From Rhizorhabdus histidinilytica (GTDB lineage Bacteria > Pseudomonadota > Alphaproteobacteria > Sphingomonadales > Sphingomonadaceae): a stretch of 64,000 bases of DNA. The stretch is from assembly GCF_900167915.1 (NCBI RefSeq), contig NZ_FUYM01000011.1, positions 1 to 64,000 of the forward strand. Reading direction: 5' to 3'. This document shows positions 40,538 through 47,806 of the stretch, piece after piece. Position 1 is the stretch's first letter; each line of letters starts with the position of its first letter. A model generated the notes under the pieces. It was not told where the DNA came from. It ran no database searches and saw nothing but the letters and a program-made list of their open reading frames with translations. Made by a program: the position numbers and the translations under genes.

Positions 40538-41865
40538 TCCATCTGGTGCGCCCGTCGCTGGGGCTGGTCGGGCGGATCCTGGCCATATTGCTGCTGACGG
40601 TCACGGTCGAGTTCTGCACCAGCACCCTGCTCTACGAGCGCGCGAGCCAGTTCTCGCTGCGCGAGGACGAGGCGCACCGGCTGGCCGAGCACCTCGTCAT
40701 CACCCGCAAGCTGATCGCCGAGCGGCCCGTGCGCGAGCGGGCGATGATGGCGTCGCTGCTCACCACCGACCGCTACGACGTCCGCTGGGGCGCCACCGAG
40801 CCGCCGCCGCCGCCGATGGCACCCGACCTGCGCGAGATGCGCGACCAGATCGTCGCCTGGGAACCGTCGCTGGCCGATTCGAACATGCGGCTGCGGCTCA
40901 AGTCGCCGGGGCTGAATTCGATGGTGGTCGGCGGGATGACCCTGCCCGACGGGAGCTGGATCCATTTCGGCACGCGCGACGTGGTCGGCGGCTGGGATCT
41001 CGCGATCGGGCGGGTGATGCTGGCGCTGGTCCCGGCGATCGGCCTGCTCGTGATCGGCAGCCTGCTGATCCGCAGCACGCTCAAGCCCGTGCGCATGCTC
41101 GCCCAGGCGGCGGAGCGCTACGGCTATGGCGACCGTGTCATCCTGCCCGAGATCGGCACCGGCGAGGTGTTGCGCGTGATCCGCGCGTTCAACGCGATGC
41201 AGGACCGCATCCAGCGGCTGATCAGCGACCGCACCCAGGCGCTCGCGGCGGTCGGCCACGACCTGCGTACCCCGATCGCGCGGCTGCGGCTGCGGATCGA
41301 CATGATAAGCGACGGCGCGGCGCGCGACGCCATGCAGCGCGATGCGATCGAGATGGAAACGATGATCGGCTCGCTGCTCGCCTTCCTCGGCGGGGAGGAG
41401 AGCAACCAGCCCGTCGTGCGGACCGACCTGGCGGTGATGGCCGCGACGCGGGTCGACGACGCCACCGACGAAGGGCATCGCGTCCGCTATGAGGGGCCCG
41501 AGCATCTCGACGCCTTCGTCCGTCTCTACGACGTCAAGCGCGCGCTCGACAATCTCGTCACCAACGCGCTGCGTCACGGCAAGCACGTCGTCGTCCAGGT
41601 CGAGCAGCGCGGCGACCGCGCGGTCCTGCGCGTGCTCGACGATGGGCCCGGCATCCCCGAGGCGCGGCTCGATGAGGTGCGCCAGCCTTTCGTCCGGCTC
41701 GACACCGCGCGCCGACGCAATACCGAGGGCCTTGGCCTCGGCCTCGCCATCGTCGAGCGGATCGTGCGTGCTCATGCGGGCGTCCTTCGCCTCTCCAACC
41801 GGCCGACCGGCGGCCTGGCGGCGGAGATCGACCTACCGATCGACGGGCCCGTTACGGCGGCGTAG
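40534..41865 (+). CDS. EnvZ-like sensor histidine kinase
   Basis: Membrane histidine kinase of about 443 aa. Membrane helices lie near residues 12-34 and 160-180, enclosing a periplasmic region with a PPPPPM patch, followed by a HAMP-like linker. The phosphorylated His is H242 in AVGHDLRTP. The N box DNLVTNALRHG, G1 DDGPGIP and G2 GLGLGLAIV are intact. TTG 40534 overlaps the regulator stop codon; GTG 40546 is an alternative start. It pairs with the adjacent regulator by arrangement and 4-base overlap. Confidence 0.91.
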   Translation: MIHLVRPSLGLVGRILAILLLTVTVEFCTSTLLYERASQFSLREDEAHRLAEHLVITRKLIAERPVRERAMMASLLTTDRYDVRWGATEPPPPPMAPDLREMRDQIVAWEPSLADSNMRLRLKSPGLNSMVVGGMTLPDGSWIHFGTRDVVGGWDLAIGRVMLALVPAIGLLVIGSLLIRSTLKPVRMLAQAAERYGYGDRVILPEIGTGEVLRVIRAFNAMQDRIQRLISDRTQALAAVGHDLRTPIARLRLRIDMISDGAARDAMQRDAIEMETMIGSLLAFLGGEESNQPVVRTDLAVMAATRVDDATDEGHRVRYEGPEHLDAFVRLYDVKRALDNLVTNALRHGKHVVVQVEQRGDRAVLRVLDDGPGIPEARLDEVRQPFVRLDTARRRNTEGLGLGLAIVERIVRAHAGVLRLSNRPTGGLAAEIDLPIDGPVTAA

Positions 41866-41926
41866 AGTCTCAGGTTCATCACCTGATCCGCACATCTGAG
41901 GAGGGACTGAGCCTTGGCGAAGGCCC

Positions 41927-41948
41927 GTCTCGAAGGATCCTTCGAGAC
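41927..41948. repeat. Perfect palindrome within a larger inverted repeat
   Basis: GTCTCGAAGGA followed by its exact reverse complement TCCTTCGAGAC (22 bases). It is flanked by CTGAGGAG (about 41896) and CTCCTCAG (about 41972), so the whole 85-base element is symmetrical. It lies in the 251-base gap between the kinase and carbonic anhydrase genes; the rest of the gap shows no gene. Confidence 0.75.
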
Positions 41949-42116
41949 GCCATTTCGGCTTCGCTCAATGGCTCCTCAGGATATGCGGTGGTAGCGGCGG
42001 CGTATGGCGCCCCGCAGCAATCATTTCTTACAGGGGCGCTGCGCTGCGGCAAAAACGCCTCCCTATTTCCGGACTCCATGATGCTGGTCGCATGACCATA
42101 TCCCAGGAGTCCCACG

Positions 42117-42806
42117 ATGAACGAGCTGATCGGTCGAGTCTTCAGCTTTCAGGAGCATGTGTTCACGAGCAACAGCGACCTCTACGGCAAGCTCGCCCGT
42201 GACGGGCAGAGTCCCAAGGCGCTGATGATATCCTGCGCGGATTCGCGCGTCGTTCCCGAATATATCGTCCAGGCCGCGCCAGGCGACCTGTTCGTCTGCC
42301 GCAATGCCGGCAACATCGTCCCGCCCTTCTCGCAAGCCAATGGCGGCGTCTCGTCGACCGTCGAATATGCGGTGATGGTGCTGGGCGTGCGCGACATCAT
42401 CGTCTGCGGCCATTCGGACTGCGGCGCGATGAAGGCGCTGTGCAGCCCGGGCTCGCTCGACGGCATGCCCAACGTCGCCGCCTGGCTGCGCCATTCGCAT
42501 GCCGCGCAGAAGGTCGCCGAGGATGCCTATCCCCATGTCTCCGGCGCGGACCGGGTCCGCGTCCTCGCGCTCGAGAACGTCGTCGGCCAGCTCGCCCATC
42601 TCCGCACCCACCCATCGGTCGCCTCGGCGATCGCGCGGGGCGAGATGGCTTTGCACGGCTGGTATGTCGACATCCATGCCGGCGAGGTGCTCGCGCTCGA
42701 CGGCGAGACCGGGCGCTTCCTGCCGCTCGCCGCCGATCGGCCGCTGCCGGTCGCGCTGCAGGCGGCGTCGCGCCGCGTCGCGGATGTGCTGGAGGCCGCC
42801 GAATGA
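42117..42806 (+). CDS. Beta-class carbonic anhydrase
   Basis: Zinc enzyme of 229 aa interconverting CO2 and bicarbonate. Zinc ligands are C40, H99 and C102 (SCADSR and CGHSDCG), with the catalytic dyad D42/R44. The FVCRNAGNIVPP segment is typical. Its stop overlaps the start of the SulP transporter by 4 bases, so the two are co-translated. The pair resembles bacterial bicarbonate-uptake modules, in which the enzyme captures or supplies bicarbonate for carboxylases. Confidence 0.94.
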   Translation: MNELIGRVFSFQEHVFTSNSDLYGKLARDGQSPKALMISCADSRVVPEYIVQAAPGDLFVCRNAGNIVPPFSQANGGVSSTVEYAVMVLGVRDIIVCGHSDCGAMKALCSPGSLDGMPNVAAWLRHSHAAQKVAEDAYPHVSGADRVRVLALENVVGQLAHLRTHPSVASAIARGEMALHGWYVDIHAGEVLALDGETGRFLPLAADRPLPVALQAASRRVADVLEAAE

Positions 42807-44320
42807 CCTCGGCGCGCCTCGCCTCGCTCCTTCCGGTAAGCTTCTCGCGCGACTTCACGGCGTCGATCGTCGTGTTCCTGGTCGCGCTGCCGCTCTGCAT
42901 GGGCATCGCGGTGGCGTCGGGCGTGCCGCCGGAGAAGGGCCTGATCACCGGTATCATCGGCGGCCTCGTCGTCGGCGCGCTCGCCGGCTCGCCGCTACAG
43001 GTCAGCGGTCCGGCGGCCGGTCTCGCGGTGATCGTGTTCGAGCTGGTCCGCGACCATGGCCTGTCGGCGCTCGGCCCGATCCTCGCGCTCGCGGGCGCGA
43101 TCCAGTTCGTCGCCGGCATCCTCAAGCTGGGCGGCTGGTTCCGCGCCATCTCCCCGGCGGTCGTCCACGGCATGCTCGCGGGGATCGGCGCACTGATCGT
43201 CGTCGGCCAGTTCCACGTGCTGTTCGACGCCAAGCCGCTGCCCAACGGGCTCCAGAATCTCGCCGCGATGCCGGCTCGGCTGCTTGGTCTGTCGGCGTCG
43301 AACGTCGCCGCGGCCGAGATGGCCTTCGCGATCGGTCTGGTCACGATCGTCGCGATGCTGACCTGGGAGAAGCTGCGGCCGGCGACGATGAAGCTGGTGC
43401 CGGGCGCGCTGGTCGGCGTCCTCGCCGGCACGCTGGTCGCCTGGGGCTTCGGCCTGTCGATCACCCGCGTCGAGGTGCCGTCGTCGATCGTCGCCGCGAT
43501 CGTGCCGCCCGACGCCGGCTTCCTCGGCCGGATGCTCGATCCGGCGCTGCTGGTGACGGCGGTCGCGATCGCCTTCATCGCCAGCGCCGAGACGCTGCTC
43601 TCCGCGGCGGCGGTCGATCGGATGCACAATGGCGTCCGCACCGATTACGACAAGGAGCTGCGCGCCCAGGGCGTCGGCAACCTGCTGTGCGGCTTCGCGG
43701 GCGCGCTGCCGATGACCGGGGTGATCGTCCGCAGTTCGGCCAACGTCCAGGCCGGCGCGGCGACGCGGCTGTCGGCGGTGCTCCATGGCGCCTGGCTGCT
43801 CGCCTTCGTCGCGTTGCTGCCCTGGCTGCTGCGCGAGATCCCGATGGCGTCGCTCGCCGGCATCCTGGTCGTCACCGGCTGGCGGCTGGTGTCGGTGTCG
43901 CACGTCCGTCACCTGTTCCACCATCATGGCGTGCTGCCGGTGGTGATCTGGGTGGCGACCTTCGTGATGGTCGTGGCGACCGACCTGCTGACCGGCGTGA
44001 TCGTTGGCCTCGGCCTCTCGCTGCTCGAACTGGTCCCGCACCTGCGGCGGCTGCGGCTGCGGGTCGACGCGAATCACGGCGACGAGCGGAGCGAGATCCG
44101 GCTCGAGGGGGCGGCGACCTTCCTGACGCTGCCCAAGCTTCTCAAGACGCTCGAATCGATCCCCGGCGGCCGCGCGGTCAGCCTTGACATCCGCAAGGTG
44201 CCGGCGATCGACCACAGCTCGGCGGAGATGCTGGGCGAATGGATCCAGCGCCGCCGGTCGGGAGGGACGCCGGTCAACCTCGACGCGGAGGACGACCAGC
44301 TCCGGAAGATTGCAGCCTGA
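42803..44320 (+). CDS. SulP-family anion transporter with STAS domain
   Basis: Inner-membrane transporter of 505 aa with about ten to twelve membrane segments. The N-terminal DFTASIVVFLVALPLCMGIA and GSPLQVSGPAAGLAVIV match the SulP anion-binding segments. A C-terminal STAS domain (about 410-505) contains VSLDIRKVPAIDHSSAE. Coupling to a carbonic anhydrase suggests bicarbonate rather than sulfate as the substrate (inference; SulP members carry either). The ATG lies in the carbonic anhydrase stop region (ATGA). Confidence 0.93.
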   Translation: MTSARLASLLPVSFSRDFTASIVVFLVALPLCMGIAVASGVPPEKGLITGIIGGLVVGALAGSPLQVSGPAAGLAVIVFELVRDHGLSALGPILALAGAIQFVAGILKLGGWFRAISPAVVHGMLAGIGALIVVGQFHVLFDAKPLPNGLQNLAAMPARLLGLSASNVAAAEMAFAIGLVTIVAMLTWEKLRPATMKLVPGALVGVLAGTLVAWGFGLSITRVEVPSSIVAAIVPPDAGFLGRMLDPALLVTAVAIAFIASAETLLSAAAVDRMHNGVRTDYDKELRAQGVGNLLCGFAGALPMTGVIVRSSANVQAGAATRLSAVLHGAWLLAFVALLPWLLREIPMASLAGILVVTGWRLVSVSHVRHLFHHHGVLPVVIWVATFVMVVATDLLTGVIVGLGLSLLELVPHLRRLRLRVDANHGDERSEIRLEGAATFLTLPKLLKTLESIPGGRAVSLDIRKVPAIDHSSAEMLGEWIQRRRSGGTPVNLDAEDDQLRKIAA

Positions 44321-44345
44321 CCTACCCCAACGGTCAGGTGTTGCA

Positions 44346-44383
44346 CCGGCGTCACGCTGCTACCCCTTAGGGCGTGACGCCGG
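44346..44383 (+). terminator. Hairpin after the carbonic anhydrase-SulP operon
   Basis: Perfect 11-bp inverted repeat CCGGCGTCACG / CGTGACGCCGG around a 16-base loop. No T-run follows, so it may terminate only weakly or be a mobile-type palindrome. Confidence 0.5.
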
Positions 44384-44534
44384 ACCCCGGCAATGATTTG
44401 TAACGGACGGGAAACAGGGGGCTGAGAATCCCCTTTCCATAATGGCCGCGTCGATCATGACGCGACCCGATCAGAGGAAGCGCAGGCCGACGAAAGGAGG
44501 GACGATCCGAGACCTTATCAAAGGGGATTGTCTT

Positions 44535-45377
44535 ATGCGTTTCCAGAACATCACCGCCGCCGTCCTCGCGCTGTTCGTCGCGACGCCGGCCCTGGCCCAG
44601 GAGGAAAGCTCGCCGTTCAGCGTGTCCGGCAGCATCGGCCTCGCCAGCGACTACCGCTTCCGCGGCGTTTCCCAGACCGACAAGGAGATGGCGATCCAGG
44701 GCGGCATCACCGTCGGGCATGAAAGCGGCTTCTATGTCGGAACCTGGGGATCGAACCTCGCCGGCTGGGGCACCTTCGGCGGCTCCAACACCGAGCTCGA
44801 CATCTTCGGCGGCTACAAGGTCGCGCTGGGCGAGGGAGTCGCGCTCGATGCGGGCCTCACCTGGTTCATGTATCCGGGCGGCGCCGACAAGACCGACTTC
44901 GCCGAACTCTATGCCAAGCTCAGCGGCACACTGGGCCCGGTCACCCTGCTCGGCGGCGTCGCCTATGCGCCGAAGCAGCAGGCGCTCGGCCGTTGGTACG
45001 TGTCGGGCGCGTCGGCATCGACCGGCGTCTACGACGATCCGGGCGACAAGGAGGACAATCTCTACCTCTGGGGCGACATCTCGGGCGCCATCCCGGAAAC
45101 GCCGATCACGCTGAAGGCGCATCTCGGCTATTCGAACGGCAATAAGGGTCTCGGCCCCAACGGCACCAGCATCGCGCCGACCGGCAAATATCTCGACTGG
45201 CTGGTCGGAATCGACGTCGCCGTTCCGGGGACCCCGGTCACGGCGGGTGTCGCCTATGTCGACACCGACATCAGCAAGAGCGAATCGGCCTATCTGCTGC
45301 CGAACTTCGCGTCGACGAAGAATGGTTCGTCGATCGCGAGCGGCAAGCTGGTCTTCTCGCTGACCGCCGCTTTCTGA
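44535..45377 (+). CDS. Outer-membrane beta-barrel protein of the TorF/TIGR02001 type
   Basis: Predicted secreted barrel of 280 aa. Signal peptide MRFQNITAAVLALFVATPALAQ, then the family hallmark VSGSIGLASDYRFRGVSQTD, repeated NTELDIFGGYK-type strands and a terminal LVFSLTAAF with C-terminal Phe. ATG 44535 has AAAGGGGA about 8 bases upstream; the longer open frame lacks a signal peptide. Function of the family is unclear; some members are linked to metal or carbon uptake. It stands alone and ends in a bidirectional terminator. Confidence 0.88.
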   Translation: MRFQNITAAVLALFVATPALAQEESSPFSVSGSIGLASDYRFRGVSQTDKEMAIQGGITVGHESGFYVGTWGSNLAGWGTFGGSNTELDIFGGYKVALGEGVALDAGLTWFMYPGGADKTDFAELYAKLSGTLGPVTLLGGVAYAPKQQALGRWYVSGASASTGVYDDPGDKEDNLYLWGDISGAIPETPITLKAHLGYSNGNKGLGPNGTSIAPTGKYLDWLVGIDVAVPGTPVTAGVAYVDTDISKSESAYLLPNFASTKNGSSIASGKLVFSLTAAF

Positions 45378-45390
45378 GGCGACGGAACGA

Positions 45391-45415
45391 GGGGCGCGCG
45401 ATTGCCGCGCGCCCC
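45391..45415. terminator. Bidirectional terminator between two outer-membrane protein genes
   Basis: Perfect 10-bp stem GGGGCGCGCG / CGCGCGCCCC with loop ATTGC, between convergent genes. Only a short T-run follows on the plus strand. Confidence 0.7.
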
Positions 45416-45423
45416 TTCACCGA

Positions 45424-46812
45424 TCAGAAATCGAGTTCCACCCGCGCTCCGCCGACATGCATCCCATAATCGGTCCGGCCGCCCGCCGGGATCGCGGCGC
45501 CGGTATAGGCGAGATAGCCATAGTTGAGGTTGAAGCGCAGATATTCGACCGGCGTCCAGATGATGCCGGCGAACCAGCCATTCTGGGTGCCGCCGCGGAT
45601 CGCGCCGTCGTTGAGGTCGAGATAGTCATAGCGCAGGTTGAGCTGGATCGCGCCGATGCCGCCCTTGCCGAACGGCGAGGAGGGCTTGGCTCCCCCGAAG
45701 ATGCCGTTGCGATAGGTACGGGTGTCGTCGGTCAGGAAATAGCCGACTTCCGCATAGCCGCCGAAGAAACGCGAATTGGGCCCGGGCCCGATCGCATCGA
45801 GCCAGTTCGCCTCCCCGGCGGTGTGCCAGCGGCCATGGATGGCGGCGACCTCGAGCCCATAGTTGAACTCGCGGTCGACGAACATGTTCGGCGTCGCGAG
45901 GATGCGGCTGTTGGTGCTGTGCAGGAAGGGACGCTGCCGATAGCGGGTCGGCGCGTCCGACAGCCGGTTCAGCATGCGCAGGTGCGCCGAGCCGCCGAGA
46001 TGGATCTGGGTGCCGTCCAGTTTCGGCGCATAGACGGCGCGGCCATCGATGCTGAAGCTGTTGTTCTCGTCGCCGCCGTTCGGGCCGTCGCTCGAGTCGG
46101 CGAGGGCGTCGATGTCGTCGGAGAAGACGCCCGCTTGGAGGAGGATGTCCTTGCGGTGATACTGGACCGCGATGCCCAGCCGCCGCTCGAAGTTGAAGGC
46201 GTCGGTGAAGGCAGCGCGTTCCATGAGCGATCCGGTGGTGTCGCCGGTCAGCTCGTCGAGCGACTGGAACTGGTTCTGGTTGCCGATCGAGACCTGCCAG
46301 GGGCCCCGGTCATAGGTGACGAAGGTGTCGACCAGGCCGACCTTGTTGTCCGACAGCTCGACCTCGAGCTTGTAGCCGAAGCCGCTGCCGAGCTTGCCCT
46401 CGCCGCCCAGCCGGATGCGGCGGACCTCGTTCGAGAAGCCGAGGCCGCGATCGACGATGCCGCGCGGCTTGGAGACATAGCCCGCGTCGAGCTGGATGCG
46501 GCCCTTCACCTTGAAACTGCGATCGTCGCTGGTGAATTGCGGCGATCCCTTCCAGCCGATCGCCGTCGCGGGCGCCGAAGCTGCGGCGGGGCTCGATGCG
46601 GACGGGGCCGACGTCGCCATCGGCACGACCGCCGGAGCGCTGCCGGAAGGCGCTTCACCCAGCCGCGCCTCGATTGCGGCAAGCCGGGCCTGTAGCGCAC
46701 GAACCTCGTCGCGCAGGGCCTGGCTCTCCTCGGCGGACAGAGGCGCTGCGGCCAGCGGCATGGCGATCAGCGAGGCAGTGGCGGCCAGCGCCACGCGGGC
46801 AATTCGGAACAT
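45424..46812 (-). CDS. OprP/OprO-like phosphate-selective porin
   Basis: Outer-membrane porin of 462 aa. A signal peptide (MFRIARVALAATASLIA ... AAP) is followed by a short coiled coil (SQALRDEVRALQARLAAIEARLG) that usually links porin trimers to the periplasm. FKVKGRIQLDAGYV, RRIRLGGEGKLGSGFGYKLE and the closing GMHVGGARVELDF match the OprO/OprP family. Start 46812 with GGGAGACG upstream is preferred to 46866. Ligand may be phosphate or another anion. An inverted repeat with GTTACA/TGTAAC arms lies upstream. Confidence 0.9.
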   Translation of the reverse strand: MFRIARVALAATASLIAMPLAAAPLSAEESQALRDEVRALQARLAAIEARLGEAPSGSAPAVVPMATSAPSASSPAAASAPATAIGWKGSPQFTSDDRSFKVKGRIQLDAGYVSKPRGIVDRGLGFSNEVRRIRLGGEGKLGSGFGYKLEVELSDNKVGLVDTFVTYDRGPWQVSIGNQNQFQSLDELTGDTTGSLMERAAFTDAFNFERRLGIAVQYHRKDILLQAGVFSDDIDALADSSDGPNGGDENNSFSIDGRAVYAPKLDGTQIHLGGSAHLRMLNRLSDAPTRYRQRPFLHSTNSRILATPNMFVDREFNYGLEVAAIHGRWHTAGEANWLDAIGPGPNSRFFGGYAEVGYFLTDDTRTYRNGIFGGAKPSSPFGKGGIGAIQLNLRYDYLDLNDGAIRGGTQNGWFAGIIWTPVEYLRFNLNYGYLAYTGAAIPAGGRTDYGMHVGGARVELDF

Positions 46813-46872
46813 GGAACGTCTCCCGGGCGGCGATCGGCCGCGTGGGGGGCGATGTGACGCTTTCATGTCCTT

Positions 46873-46911
46873 TTTGTTACATCGAGCAACCTGGAAATAC
46901 TTTGTAACAAA
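46873..46911. promoter_or_regulatory. Inverted repeat upstream of the OprP-like porin
   Basis: TTTGTTACA (46873-46881) and TGTAACAAA (46903-46911), exact inverted arms 21 bases apart, 61 bases upstream of the porin start. The rest of the 268-base gap (46813-47080) shows no gene. It could be a regulator site, but it does not match the usual Pho box closely. Confidence 0.45.
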
Positions 46912-47080
46912 TCGCCTTAAAAAAGCCGCTTTTGGTGACTGTCTTTCCGGCGGCGCAATAACCCGTTCGCACCACGGTCCGGCGCACCGGCCGGCAAAGC
47001 GTTAAGCCGGTGCGGCCAAGGCTGTTGACCGACTCGGACGCGCATGATTGCTGCGTCGCAGCATCACGGTGGGGACTGAC

Positions 47081-47275
47081 ATGGCGCTTTCGATCTTCGC
47101 GCTCGTTTACGGTTTTGTGACGACTTTCATCCTGACCAGCCTCTCCCGCAATCGCCGGGAAGCGCGGCCCGACGCGCCGGTCCTGACCTTGGTGGGCCAT
47201 GGGCTGATGGCGGCGTCGGCGGCGGGGGGATGTCTGGCGCTCAGCGCCGCTGCCTGGGCCTCGCTCGCCCATTGA
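47081..47275 (+). CDS. Small membrane protein of unknown function
   Basis: Predicted 64-aa protein with two hydrophobic segments, FALVYGFVTTFILTSL and VGHGLMAASAAGGCLALSAA, joined by a basic loop NRREARPD. A GGTGGGGAC Shine-Dalgarno precedes ATG 47081. No family recognised. The charge pattern would fit a hairpin with both ends in the periplasm. It lies alone between divergent and convergent neighbours. Confidence 0.5.
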   Translation: MALSIFALVYGFVTTFILTSLSRNRREARPDAPVLTLVGHGLMAASAAGGCLALSAAAWASLAH

Positions 47276-47287
47276 TGGCGGGCGTCG

Positions 47288-47779
47288 TCAACGCGTCTTG
47301 CTGCCCGGATAACGGTCGCGCGCCGCGGCGGCGATCGCTTCGTCGTCCTGGGGCGCGCCGCCGCTGATGCCGATCGCGGCGATCGTCGCGCCGTCGACCG
47401 TCACCGGCACGCCGCCTGCGATCGCGATCGCGCCCGGCACCGACAGCACCGACTGATCTCCCTTGGCGAGCGCCTCCTGCAGCAGGCGGGTCGGCAGGCC
47501 GAGCGCGGCGGCGGTGGTCGCCTTGCCCTCGGCGACGTCGAGGCTCTTGTAGGAGGCGCCGTCCATCCGCTGCGCCAGGATCACCCGGCCCTCGCGGTTG
47601 ACGATGACGATCGAGACGGCGTGGCCGCCGCGCCCGGCCGCCTCGGCCGCACCCTGCGCCATCGCCATCGCGTCGCCCAGTCGCAGCGCCGGTGCGGCGG
47701 CGATCGGGGCGGCAGCCATCATCGCGAGCAGCGCGACCGCGCCGCCTGCCATCTTCCAAAGCTTCATGTCGTTCTCCAT
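47288..47779 (-). CDS. GlcG/HbpS-family (DUF336) secreted protein
   Basis: Protein of 163 aa with an N-terminal signal peptide (MKLWKMAGGAVALLAMMAAAPIAAA from 47767, or four residues earlier). The core ALRLGDAMAMAQGAAEAAGRGGHAVSIVIVN, VILAQRMDGA, and the loop GAIAIAGGVPV match heme-binding HbpS/GlcG. Members bind heme or are found beside quinoprotein dehydrogenases. It lies 27 bases after the PQQ dehydrogenase stop on the same strand, so both may be co-expressed. Confidence 0.87.
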   Translation of the reverse strand: MENDMKLWKMAGGAVALLAMMAAAPIAAAPALRLGDAMAMAQGAAEAAGRGGHAVSIVIVNREGRVILAQRMDGASYKSLDVAEGKATTAAALGLPTRLLQEALAKGDQSVLSVPGAIAIAGGVPVTVDGATIAAIGISGGAPQDDEAIAAAARDRYPGSKTR

Positions 47780-47806
47780 GGGCGGACGGGCGGTCGCCGT
47801 CCTGCG

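Noticed and set aside
46873-46911. A Pho box before the OprP-like porin
   Set aside because: The arms are inverted (GTTACA/TGTAAC) rather than direct CTGTCAT-like repeats, so I list only an inverted repeat.
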